Of a DNA stretch of 64,000 nucleotides, positions 12,105 to 23,800 are shown one piece after another. Numbering within the stretch: the stretch's first letter is position 1; each line of letters begins with the position of its first letter. The translations under genes and the position numbers were made by a program. The notes under the pieces are model-generated. The model searched no databases and was not told where the DNA came from. It saw only the letters and a program-made list of their open reading frames with translations. Source of the DNA: Bicyclus anynana (Eukaryota; Arthropoda; Insecta; Lepidoptera; Nymphalidae); contig NC_069106.1 in assembly GCF_947172395.1 (NCBI RefSeq), positions 1,860,001 to 1,924,000 on the forward strand, written 5' to 3'.

Positions 12105-12427
12105 CACACAGCGGGGAATGGAACGAGCTATGCTCGGAGTATCTCTGTGTGATCGAATCAGAAATGAATCCGTAGAAGAACCACAGTCACTGACATAGGT
12201 CAACGAGTCGCGAAGCTGAAGTGGCAATGGGTCACATAGTTCGAAGACCCAATGGACGTTGGAATACCAAGGTGCTGGAATGACGACCCCGCACTGAAAG
12301 TGTAGTTGGTCGACCCTCCACCAAGTCGCAAGGAATTCACTGTATGCAGAATGCTGACGTTTAGAAGTCCTTATAAAAGGCCTATGTCCTGCAGTGGACG
12401 TCCATCGGCTGATATGATGATGATTAT
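12105..12427 (+). mobile_element. RTE-type LINE 3' fragment
   Basis: A broken frame corresponds to the RTE ORF C-terminus (GHIVRRPNGRW / VGRPSTKSQGIH-like reading), followed by AAGGCCTATGTCCTGCAGTG and a short GAT-repeat tail. The same 3' end occurs at 44130-44377 and in reverse at 29124-29206. It is 5'-truncated and frameshifted. Confidence 0.7.
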
Positions 12428-12624
12428 CATTTACAATAATATTAAAGTATATGATGATCCACTTCTTTTTCTATTTCTAGTTTTAAATAAACGCTATCTC
12501 TTAGGTTGAATTTTGAAACTTCGAATAAGTATTCTAGTATTGGTTCAGAATGCAATTCTAATAAGAAGTGCCGGTAAAAAAACTGAACAACTGCTCTTTA
12601 AAAAAAATACATTAGGTACATAGT

Positions 12625-12857
12625 TCTACTAATATTATAAACGCGTAAGTTTTTATGGATATTTCTATTTGGATGTTTGTAACTCTTTAACGCCGCTACC
12701 GAACCGATTTGGCTGAAATTTGGAAATAGATTTTACTCTGGATTAACACACTTCATCTCGAAAACCTATACTTTTAATCTTGAAAAAATCCAAAAGGTTC
12801 CCGAGGGACTCGTGTAAAATTAAATTTTACGCGGACGAAGTCGCGGGCGTCCGCTAA
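12625..12857 (+). mobile_element. Helitron-like element
   Basis: The 5' end is TCTACTAATATTATAAACGC and the 3' hairpin end is GCGGACGAAGTCGCGGGCGT with CCGCTAA. The last base differs from the usual CTAG. Confidence 0.75.
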
Positions 12858-12859
12858 TT

Positions 12860-13640
12860 CTTAATAATAATTACTGTGCTGTCTATATTGTCTTTTTCCT
12901 GTGTTAAGATGAAATGAATCTCCTCCATGTACCTATATTTGTCTTTAAGAAATTCGTCAGTTGTAGTTACTTAGGTAGGTATAGTAGAATTAACCTCGAG
13001 CTCGACTGGATAAATATTTTTAACACATTGCTTATTACGACATACGACTCAAATAATAGGCAATATGCTTACTTTTAATTATATCGGCAATTTCAGTAAT
13101 TTTTAGTAATTTAAAATTGATCCGTTTTGACTCTACCACCGGTTCGGAATTAAATTTACCAATCAAATTGTCAATTTAAGCAATACTACGTAAATAATCT
13201 TTTGAGTAAATATTACAAAATATACAAAACTCCGGAAGACTTGTTAAAGTTATTAGAATTACGGAAATCGCAATTAAATATTCTTAATTGTCTACTTATC
13301 TCTATTTGTCTCGTCCCAGATTAAAGATTGTTTTAATTCATCAAATCTAATAATTAAAACAAAATATAAGTTTCATCATTATTGATACACTTTATTGATA
13401 TTAAAATAAATCATCAAATATTGATGGATAAGCACAATTTGAAGCACAAATACGCAAATTAATCAAAATTGTTTTAAAAATTAATGCACGATTTCAATCA
13501 TTAACTCATTAGATAGCCAGTTTTGGTCAATAAAAATACTCTAAATGTCAAGGGTAAAACTTGATTAAAGCTCTAAAAATTTAGTAACAATAATAACTAT
13601 ACTTATTAAATCAATAACAGTTAAATATACACTTACATTA
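12860..13640. other. No gene seen
   Basis: AT-rich sequence with a LINE-tail scrap near 13130 (CTACCACCGGTTCGGAA). No ORF or strong repeat. Confidence 0.6.
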
Positions 13641-13817
13641 TTATTTGGTGTTTCACTTATTTATTTTCGGTCTCCGATGTTACAATGTTTTATTAGTCAC
13701 TGAATTGATATTTCGCGCCTTTTTCGAGAGCAGCGACTAGGCCCGCCAAGCCTGACTGCGAGACTGCCGTGCGCTAAATATGAGAGAGATGGGGCAATAC
13801 ATCTGCACGAGAGCAAT

Positions 13818-14242
13818 AGAGATGCATACATTTCGTATTGAACGAGAGGAACTTGGGGGCGGTAGAAAGAAAGGGGTTGATTCTGAACGGAGGTCAACGT
13901 TTTTTGATTTCCGAACGTTGCGAATTTTTGTTTGTACGTTCGTCGTTCGGTAATGTTAAGGTAATGTTTGTAATTTTGTATTGTCGAGATCGAAAAAGTA
14001 TGCAGTTTCATAACGAGAGAGTTTGTAAGCATTGACATTGAGATTAGATTTTAAAATGTATCCAGTCTTAATAATGAAAAATGTATTAAAATAAATTTGT
14101 TAAGTTATAAAATCGTTTACAGAAATTGTTGAATTTTCCCTCTAATAGAGATGCATAATACATTTCGTATTGAACGAGAGGAACTTGGGAGCGGTAGAAT
14201 GAAAGGGGTTTGATTCGGAACGGTGGTCAACATTATTTGATT
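13818..14242. repeat. Pair of about 90-bp direct repeats 329 bp apart
   Basis: The segments at 13818-13908 and 14147-14242 share TAGAGATGCATA, CATTTCGTATTGAACGAGAG, GAACTTGGG and GAACGG-GGTCAACG with a few changes. The intervening sequence has short ORFs on both strands with no recognisable domain. Confidence 0.7.
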
Positions 14243-14289
14243 CTGAGAGGAGACTCATGCTCAACAGTGAGCCAAACATGGGTTGTTTT

Positions 14290-15000
14290 TGTTAATGATG
14301 ATGTATTAATTAAGACCATCCTAGTATTGATATAATGGGTGGGTGTTTTAATAGGTGGCTAGTCAAAGATTTTTATCTATACTTCTAATAAAACTATAAC
14401 AGGTCAAATTCTGTACATTCTGTACATTAAAGATATTTTGAAAATTTTAGTTGATGATGGTTATGGCTAAATTATTTATTATTAACATCCGTAACTCGTA
14501 GATTCTAAAAGGTGATCCGATAGGAATCGGGTTAATAACCTTCGCCCCTGGTACAGTCTTGTATTCTGCGCGTACGTTACCGTTTTCCTCAATTTTTGGT
14601 ACGGATAGGTGTCGGCCCATTTTTTATTGCAATTTTGGATAAATCAAGTCTTTTTCCTTATTTACGATGATGTAATATCGACTCTACTGCCAATGCATCA
14701 ATCACAAAAGCTCTTAAAATCACAAGTCGCATGAAATGAATAGAATAGATTATAATATACGACGTTATTTTTTTTTTTTCAAAATGGTAGTGATGTAGTT
14801 TTGTAGCTACTATGTAAAAAAAAATTCTATAAAATTAATTAAAAAGGATGAAAAATGCTAAAAGCCAGAGCTGCGATGGCATGTTTGTAGTGTTCCGTAT
14901 TCAAAGAGTAAAATAGGGATTCCGCTATCTGTCTGTCTGTCAGGCTGTTTCTCATAAACCGTGATAGTAAGACATTTGAAACTTTCACACGTTCGTTCGT
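14290..15000. other. No gene seen
   Basis: AT-rich. A CTGTCTGTCTGTCAGGC run at about 14930 looks like a repeat end. No coding signal. Confidence 0.55.
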
Positions 15001-15375
15001 TCATTATCAACCCATATACGGCTCACTGCTGAGCTCGAGTCTCCTCTCAGAATGAGAGGGGTTAGGCCGATAGTCCACCACGCTGGCCCAATGCGGATTG
15101 GCAGACTTCACACACGCAGAGAATTAAGAAATTCACTCGAATCCGGTCCGGGGCATGCACCTCCAACTTTTCAGTTGTGTGCATTTTAAGAAATTAAATA
15201 CCACGTGTCTCAAACGGTGAAGGAAAACATCGTGAAGAAACCTACATACCAGAGAATTTTCTTAATTCTCTGCGTGTGTAAAGTCTGCATTGGGCCTGCG
15301 TGGTGGACTATTGGCTCCTCTCATTCTGGAAGGAGACTCGAGCTCAGCAGTGAGCCGAATATGGGTTGATAACGA
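15001..15375. mobile_element. Two head-less SINE family B copies in inverted arrangement
   Basis: A minus-oriented 3' half (15001 to about 15135) runs straight into a plus-oriented copy that begins within box B (about 15134-15375). The 3' halves face outwards, giving inverted arms of more than 100 bp. Confidence 0.78.
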
Positions 15376-15679
15376 CCACGCTGGGCATGCGGGTTGGTCA
15401 GCGCAGTGCTAGATTACTCGCGCCGGTGTCGCTGCTGCCCGACACCGGCCTGAGGCATTTCATAATCTAGCCTTTGGGAATGGATATACCGCCATTCGTA
15501 GGTCGCCAGAGCCTCGTCGGTCCATCTGCAGGGTGCACCACGAGCAGGTGAGGAGACTGACTGGTAAAAGCCCTTTATACCCCTTCTTCTCACGGAAACG
15601 GGAACTTCCTGATGAAACCGCGAGGCATCAGTTAGTACCCACTTAATAAGTTGCTAAATCGAAAACTAAGTAACTATAC

Positions 15680-15974
15680 TTACAGCCTTTCTTGACGAGT
15701 ACCTACTGTTTACCAACAAAGAAATGAAGGTAGAAAACGCAGGTCATTTCATAAGTTATTTATTTTAAATTATGTATGGTTTGTTTTTAAAATTTTATAT
15801 AAAATATATTAACCTTAAATAAGTAATTGTTCTAAGCTTATTAACAAATTTATTTTCATTAATTTAAGACCATGTTAATAATTATTATTATTAGGTGTGA
15901 AATGACAAGTGATTTATACCCTCATTTTTAATTTGTTTGTTGGTAAACAGTATTCATCAAGAAAGGCTGAAGTA
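15680..15974. mobile_element. MITE with about 35-bp terminal inverted repeats (ACAGCCTTTCTTGA)
   Basis: The left end TACAGCCTTTCTTGACGAGT with TTTACCAACAAA pairs with the right end TTTGTTGGTAAACAGTATTC and ATCAAGAAAGGCTG. It is about 295 bp and AT-rich, with no ORF. Other copies are at 21891-22369 and 56582-56884. Confidence 0.8.
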
Positions 15975-16550
15975 GGTATACTGTATAGGTACCTACTTAT
16001 CAAACTTGTAAAATTTCTCAATTTAATTTTTTTTGTCATTGTGGGAAACGAACCTAACATACCCTGTGGGAAAAGAATGCATGGTCATTGCGCAACTCAG
16101 CCGTCCAATATACATAGACAGAGACGTTATTTTTTATTTGTATTAAAAACCGTGTTATTTGTTTTTGGACTAAAACCTTCATGGAACCTTGTAACAGCAC
16201 CACTTGTGTATACAAAGCAAACACAAAATTACTTGTACATATGTATTCTGTGCTATTATGTAGCTCGGTACCTACTGCGCACTGCGTAACGTATTTCCTA
16301 CTCACTAAATACTATTATATTATTGTTTGAGCCTCCTACATGCAGCTACTCACTTTTTTTAATAATCTATAGGTTTAATATATCTCGTAAGAAGACATAA
16401 AGTCACTCATCGAGCGATGGAGCGAACCTGTGACGTATTGACGTATGAAAATCAATTGGGGGCCCAAATAAAGGTACCTAAGGGTTTCGTAATTTTTGAA
16501 GTGAAAAGCCTTAGGTAGGAGTTTTTATTTTAAAAAGTATAGGTACGTGC
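15975..16550. other. No convincing gene
   Basis: Overlapping ORFs of 83 and 126 codons on opposite strands show no domain and partly lie in the neighbouring MITE; I treat them as chance. Confidence 0.5.
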
Positions 16551-16552
16551 TA

Positions 16553-16835
16553 TCAAATCAAATCAAAATCAAATCAAAAATCATTTATTTCAAGTAGGCT
16601 CAGTTTACAAGCACTTTTGACACGTCAGTTGACTATTTGCAAAGATTCTACCACCGGTTCGAAAGGCAGGTTCTGCTGAGAAGATACCGGCAAGAAACTC
16701 AACAGTTGCTCTTTTGAAATGAAAAAGTCATACAGTATTATAATTTTACAATTGATAACAATTACAATTTCTTATAGTTTTACTTCCTGTGTGAAGGTGG
16801 AAGCTGATCCAACGGCCTCCAAGCATCTTTTTTTA
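16553..16835 (-). mobile_element. LINE 3' end with (TGATTT)n tail
   Basis: It opens with ATCAAATCAAATCAAAATCA, then CATTTATTTCAAGTAGGCTC, GACACGTCAGTTGAC and ACCGGCAAGAAACTCAACAG, ending near GGAAGCTGATCCAACGGCCT. Copies are at 35152-35420 and 51398-51665. Confidence 0.72.
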
Positions 16836-16900
16836 AATCTATATCCTTCTTTTTTTTTTAATGTGAGGAATATTCTGGTTCCCCTCCAATTAGGTGTAAG

Positions 16901-17210
16901 CTCAGACCAATTATAGAAGGACCTGTATCGCACTCATAGTCACGAACAAAATTGTCTGTCATTTTCTGAAGAAAACGAGCTTAGATTTGGTATATATTTT
17001 ATACTAAAGTACGGTTTTTGCCCGTTTTTTACACAACTCAATTGCACAAAAAGGTATTTTTACGGAGCTCTTTAACCGACGAACACGATTACAACTATTT
17101 AACAACGATTCTATAGAGACAGTTTTTATAATCGCATTAGATCGTTGATCATATACTTTGACAGAAAAGTAATGTCTAGCGAGGCAGGTCCTATACAATA
17201 ATTGAGGGTG
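16901..17210. mobile_element. MITE copy with ends CTCAGACCAA, reversed relative to 8853
   Basis: It matches 8853-9168 in reverse over nearly its whole length (CTCAGACCAATTATAGAAGG to AGGTCCTATACAATAATTGA). Confidence 0.75.
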
Positions 17211-17814
17211 TAAGGAATAGGTGTGAAAATAGTCCAGCGGGCGGAGTTGACCTCCCGTCTCCGGCACTTTTATCGTTGAGCTATTGAGGCTTCAAACTGT
17301 AAGCTATCCGGTGCAGGCTCAGACAAAGCTCACACCGCATTGACCACGGTGGGCAAGTGGGTTTGAGTGGGTTAATTAATCTGTAGAATCCAGCACTTGG
17401 TTGCTAATTATTAACCATTTCTATATTATAAACTCTACATTTTGATCTTACAGTATAAACGTTTGAGTTTTTACATGTTGCACCAGCCCTACCAGCCACA
17501 ATTTTGAAAATTGTATTAAAAAGTATTAAAGAACAAAAGACCAAATCACAACAATTAACAAAAAAAAATAACCAATTTTCAGAAATATTTTTGATATAGA
17601 TTACAAACTTCAGTTTAAAAATACACTGTAACTATTTCCGAACAGTTATTTCAAAACAGCTGAGTGAAGTACTGACATTGACATTGACAGTGACAATAGA
17701 GAATTGAGAGATTGAATTGAATTTTCATTTCAAATTCTAGCACAAAAGCAAAACACAAAGTTCAAAACAAGTCCCTAAATTAGTTTAGTAATTTTAAATT
17801 TAATCCACTTTATA
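17211..17814. other. NDOR1 upstream region
   Basis: A tRNA-like scrap (GACCTCCCGTCTCCGGCAC) lies near 17250, followed by about 400 bp of unique AT-rich sequence before the NDOR1 ATG. No clear TATA box could be assigned. Confidence 0.4.
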
Positions 17815-20800
17815 ATGGGTGACGCAGGGAGGCTTATAATATTATACGGAACACAGACTTTCACTGCTCAAGAACTAGCGGAAAGGATTTGGCGCAAGAC
17901 AAAAATATTGGGATTCAAAGGTCCTGTTCAAGCGATGGACGATTATCCCATATCCCGTCTTATACACGAGGAATTTGCCTTATTTGTCTGCGCCACCACC
18001 GGCCAGGGTGAAGAGCCGGATAATATGAAAAACTTCTGGAAGTTTCTACTCCGTAAAAACCTTCCAGCAAACTCTTTAGTGAAAATGAAATTTGGTGTTG
18101 TGTCTTTGGGTGATTCATCGTATTCGAAATTTAATTTTGTGGGCAAGAAACTGCATAAGAGGCTCATACAATTGGGTGCTACACCTCTGCTGAATATAGG
18201 TAAAGTTGATTATAATTAAAAAAAACATATTATCAATGTGTGTAAATACCAATTACTACTGTATTCTATTTTTAAAGTGGCAACTTACTTAGGTACAACT
18301 TACAAAATGTTAGTTGTTCTAAATTTGTTAACTATAAATATTTTTGTATATCCAATAAATTTTAAATCAACAGATAATAAAGCCATATTCTATGTAATAT
18401 ATTAATAATAATATAGAATATTCTATGTAAAGATGATAATACAAGATAAGATATTTCACTAGGAGGCAAGATTTCTCTCAGATTAATAATTACAATATAT
18501 TAGCCTTCTAGATGTTTTTCTTAATATAGGCTCGTGCTTGACCATATTTGTGCCTACAGTTTGTGTGCTGTAGCGGATGAAAGTTGCCTGTGTGATGTTT
18601 TTAATACATACTATTATCATGAAACAAAGCAACTTTCTAGAGTGAAGTGAACTGTCACCCGCACCATGCTACAGCTCACAAACTGTTATGGAAAATAGTC
18701 TAAATTAGAGCATGTTTCACTAGAAGATGCTACTTTTCATTACTATTCATTCTTGCCTTGAAAGTTTATACTGTAGGTAGCAAGTGTAACAAATTCTGTT
18801 AGGACCTTTGCCTATCATTGTCTATACTCTTTTTGGTTTATCTTTCAGCTCTATGTGACTACCAACATGACTTGGGCCATGATGCAGTGTTAATACCCTG
18901 GACCAAAGAGTTCTTTACCAAATTGCAAGAATATTTTCATAAAATACCTATTAACACTTTAAGTACATCATTCATTCCTCGCTGGAAGGTCTCTTTGCTG
19001 AAGCAAGGAGATTGTGAGAATGGTCATACCATAAACAAAGATATTTATTTTGCCAGCGGTCATACAGATAATTTTTTAAAGGCACATTATTTGGAAATAG
19101 AACAAAACTTCAGGACAACACATGATACACATTTCCAGGTACCTTCTGTTGTATTTTTAATGATATATAATATTTTTGAATTATCCATGAATCTGGATAG
19201 ATTATTATCACACTGATTGGATCAGCATTCTGTAAGTGTGTTGTGTTCAGATAATAGAAGACACCAAGCTTGTTGATATTTATGATTTAATGATTTTCCA
19301 TAGAGTACAAATTATGATTTATTTTTTGTATCAATTTACAAAATTGTAAATATTGACTTGGTCCTACTTCTTGATGTGACAGATGCTAGCTGCAGGTCTT
19401 CATGTATAAGTTGTTGTTAATAAGTTCATATTCAGACTGTTTCCGATAGGAAATTGAGTCTGAAATTGCCTGCCAAATTAAAAAAAAAACTGGAATAAAT
19501 TCTCAATATTATAGTGCAAATATTGGAATAACTGAGTTTAATACTTATACTTTAACTAGTAATGTATTCATACACAAAAAAATAATTTAAACAAATTTAT
19601 AAAAATTAATGAAAAATAATTTATTTTATTTTTATTAAATGAATTTTATAATTTAGTGGGTGATTTCACTCAGTCTCTACTTTCATTAGCCAAACTCTAT
19701 TACTAACTAGATTTTTCTGTGGTGTGTGTGTGTGTGTACTAGAGTGTGGTCATAAATGTGGTCTTCTTTCAGGATGTGAGACTAATAACATTTAAAACAA
19801 CTGAAGATGATAAAGTTGAGTATAGCCCAGGTGATGTATTCAATATTAGACCTCGTAATTCAGAAGAAGACATAAATGATCTTTTTGATATTTTTCACAC
19901 TCACAACATTGATATAAAGCCTCATTACCGCTTATTAGTTGAGGAAGCTCATGAAGGTAAGATATTCAATAATATTTTAAAATACCTAAAACTCCCATTT
20001 TATATGAATTAATTTTACTCTAGGCAACATTTTTGTATGTATAACCTTGCAACACAAATTGCGTTTTGATTTTGCATTTCATGTTAAGCGTTTTATATTT
20101 TCACTATACTCACAAGGTAGATATTTCAGTCACCATTTTCGACAATTATGTATTAAAACATGCTTTTATCCAATTATAATTTTTATATAGTGAATTAAAA
20201 TATGCGTATTTTGGTCTAAAAATATTCTACTTTTTCTAAACTGCAATAACTAAACGCAAACGTCATTCAACACGTGCTGTGCCGCGAAGATTGTCAAAGT
20301 CAAAGTTGTCAATGTCAACAAAAATCAAAAATTCAAAACATGTTTCTGTGTACCGAAGATTTATAAAACTTTATAATAAAATACGAAAATAATCAATTAT
20401 TAAGTGACAAACAAAGTGCAAATATGCTACGACGGCAGGCGCGATTGCGCCGTGAATATTTGTTCAGAAAATCTGCGGAGGAAAAACAGAAGAGTATACA
20501 AGCTAAGAAGGATCAACTCAAACGTAGTTTGGAAGAAAACATCCCTATACATGGAGATTTACGGAAAGAAGCTATCGCTCTGCAGAAGAGAATAGAATAT
20601 GAAGACAAAGGTAAACTTGAATGGTTATTTCCCTTGTTGATTTAGAATTTTAATAAAGATTACCACTTGACTTATGTTTAGTATATAACCTATGTTTCTA
20701 CTAAAACATAATATTATACGAAAAAAACCACGAATTCTTCACGAAATTATTATTATTTTTATATTTATAGGCTGGCATATTATTATATTTATAGACAGCT

Positions 20801-23800
20801 TTCGCTGATGTGCCTATATCTTTGTGCTTCTAATTGCTTCATATATTTATCCAGCCGGTTCTTAAACGCATTTAGTGATTTTGCGTTTATCACATCCTCA
20901 GGCTGTCTATTCCACAATTTAATTATTCTGTTACTGAGGAAGTGTTTGAAGGGCTTAAGGGAAGCTCTTTGGCATCTGAGGTTGATATTATAACTTAATG
21001 TAGGGTTACACTTATCCTATTTTTTTTACAAAGTATAGCTTATAAACCTTTCAACCAGTAATGGTTACTGGTTTGGCAAGGTTTCACTTAATCTGTAATG
21101 CAAGTAACTATCACAAGTTGGATTGACGGCAATCAGCGGCAATTGGCCGACTTGTGATAGTTTTTCCATCATTACATAGATAGAATAGTCAGATCATTTT
21201 TATGAATTACTATATTGGAAAAGTATTATTATACTTACTGATAATATAGGTCCGGAAAGAGCAGCAGTGATAGGTGGCTTCAGTGGGGGAGCAAACACTA
21301 TGAACTCACAGGACGACGAGTACAGATATGCTGGTGTTGACGACCCTAAGATTATGATCACCACATCTAGAGATCCCAGTGCAAGGCTGAAGATGTTTGT
21401 GAAGGAGCTAAGGTATTGAATTTATTTCTTGTGTAACATCTATACTAATATGATAAAGAGGTAAGGTTTGTAGTATGTAATCTCTGGATGTACTTAACTA
21501 ATTTTGAAAACTCTTTTCTTATTGATAGTCTTAACCTTTTTTGTCAATGTGATAGGCTGTTTGATCCTGATATTCCCACAGGAATGGAAACAGCAGTTGT
21601 GGGAATGTCAGGAATAACAGCAGTTGAAGTGAACAAAGGAATAGAGGATTTTTGAAGGGCTCTGTATGCAGGCTCAGAGTAATAAATGTATACTTACTAA
21701 ACACCCTTACAGGGATGAAAAATCCATGGTTCCCAAGGGATTTGTAAGAAACTAAATTCCATATGGTGGGAGTTCGCTAGTAATAGTTTGTATTTCATAA
21801 TCTTAGTTGTAGTTTTTAATGAGACTTTAGACTTTTAGTGATTTGATAATCACCAGTTTAGTTATGCAATTGCATAATTATCATCTATACTACAGCCTTT
21901 CTTGATGACTACTGTTACCAACAAATTAATTAGAAATGAAGGTAGATATTGCATGTCATTTCATAACTTATGTATGGTTTCTTTATAAAATATTATATAA
22001 AATATATTAACCATATCTAAGTGTTCTAAGCTTATTAATCAAATTTATTTTCATTAATTTGAGAACAAATCTATACTAATATTATAAAGCTGAAGAGTTT
22101 GTTTGTTTGTTTGATTGTACGCGCTAAACTCAGGAACTACTGGTCAGATTTGAAAAATTCTTTCAGTGTTAGATAGTCCATTTATTAAGGAAGGCTATAG
22201 GCTATATATTATCCCCGTATTCCTACGGGAACGGGTACCACGCGAGTGAAACCGCGCGGCGCCAGCTAGTTAATTATAATTATTATTAGGTGTGAAATGA
22301 CTAGTGATTTATACCCTCATTTTTAATTTGTTTGTTGGTAAACATTACTCATCAAGAAAGGCTGTAGTATAGATCTAAAATTCAAATTACTTATACAAGA
22401 GTGACTGTGGTGCATGGAATAATTCTCAATTTCAAAATTCTTTTACAGATTGATATTTCCCAACAGCCAGCGCATGAACAGGGGAGGTTACGAGATGTCG
22501 CAGCTGATACACGCGTGCCGTGCCAATGACGTCACCGACTTCATAGTGGTGCACGAGCACAGGGGTGTGCCCGACAGTCTGGTGAGATACATTGTTCTTC
22601 AAATTCGTCAAACTATAATAGTTAACTAAAAAAAAGCAAAATGGGTATTAGTCTGTACGCCATAAAAGTAAGCTTGAGAAGATCACATACATCACAATAT
22701 CTCTATAACTTGCTTAAAGATCTTGACCTCTCTAGAACGACTGGTTCTATACTTAGCTAGGCGGGAAGGACAACACGAGCGGAGATGGGGAGTGTTAATC
22801 TATTATCAAGACTGGACTTTGCTTGGCATTTTTCCCTCTGCCACATGGACCTGGCACCCACATGGTGAATCCATAGATTGCTAAGGTATTTGTCTCACAT
22901 AGCAGGTGTTAGCATGTATAAGTATATAATAGTAGTGGACTTCATTACATTTCAATTGTTCAAAGTTTTTTCTTAACTTACAAAGTGTTAGCCAATTTAT
23001 AGTCAATGCTTTTCTTTATCACTTACCATTAGGTGGACCATCCTGGTCCATCAATTATAGTTATAAATGGATGCAACTGAGAAGAAAAAACTTGCCTCCT
23101 GAAGAAGAAAAAACTTGCTCATAACTTTGATGTCTTGCTCCACTTGCCACCTGCCGTAAAACTAACTCTTTGTCAATATTGCAGGTCATTTGCCACCTAC
23201 CGTACGGGCCCACGGCGTCGTTCACACTGTCGGGCGTGGTGATGCGACACGACATCCCCGACATGGGACCCATGAGCGAGCAGTACCCGCATCTCATATT
23301 CCACAACTTCAAAACTGACTTGGGTAAGACCATCATCATCATCTCCTTTACCTTCTGCCACTTATATCGGCAAAATATGTCAATCTCCTCCATTCGTCTC
23401 TATTACTCATCAACTCATCATCTCCCTTAACACACATGTCCTCTCCTACATACTCCAACCATCTTTTCTTAGACCTTTCTCTCTTTCGTCCTTCCACTTG
23501 CAATTACAACATTCTTTTGGTAATATGACTTTCATCCATCCGCATTACGTGTCCATGTCAAAGTAACCTTTTACTCCTCAATTTTCTGTCACTGCCTCCA
23601 CTTTTAGATTTCCTCCTATATACAAATTTCCTTATTTTATCCATTCTTTTCACACCACACAGATCATATTTTTAAAAAAACTAACCAACTCCCCGCGGCT
23701 TCACCTGCGTAGTTTCCATGAGAAAACAGTTAGATGACACACAAATAACGTGGTTTTCTATTAGTAAAAGAATTTTCAAAATCGGTGCAGTAGATCCAGG

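Noticed and set aside
15909..16305. Overlapping 126- and 83-codon ORFs on opposite strands
   Set aside because: No domain, partly within a MITE, low-complexity composition.
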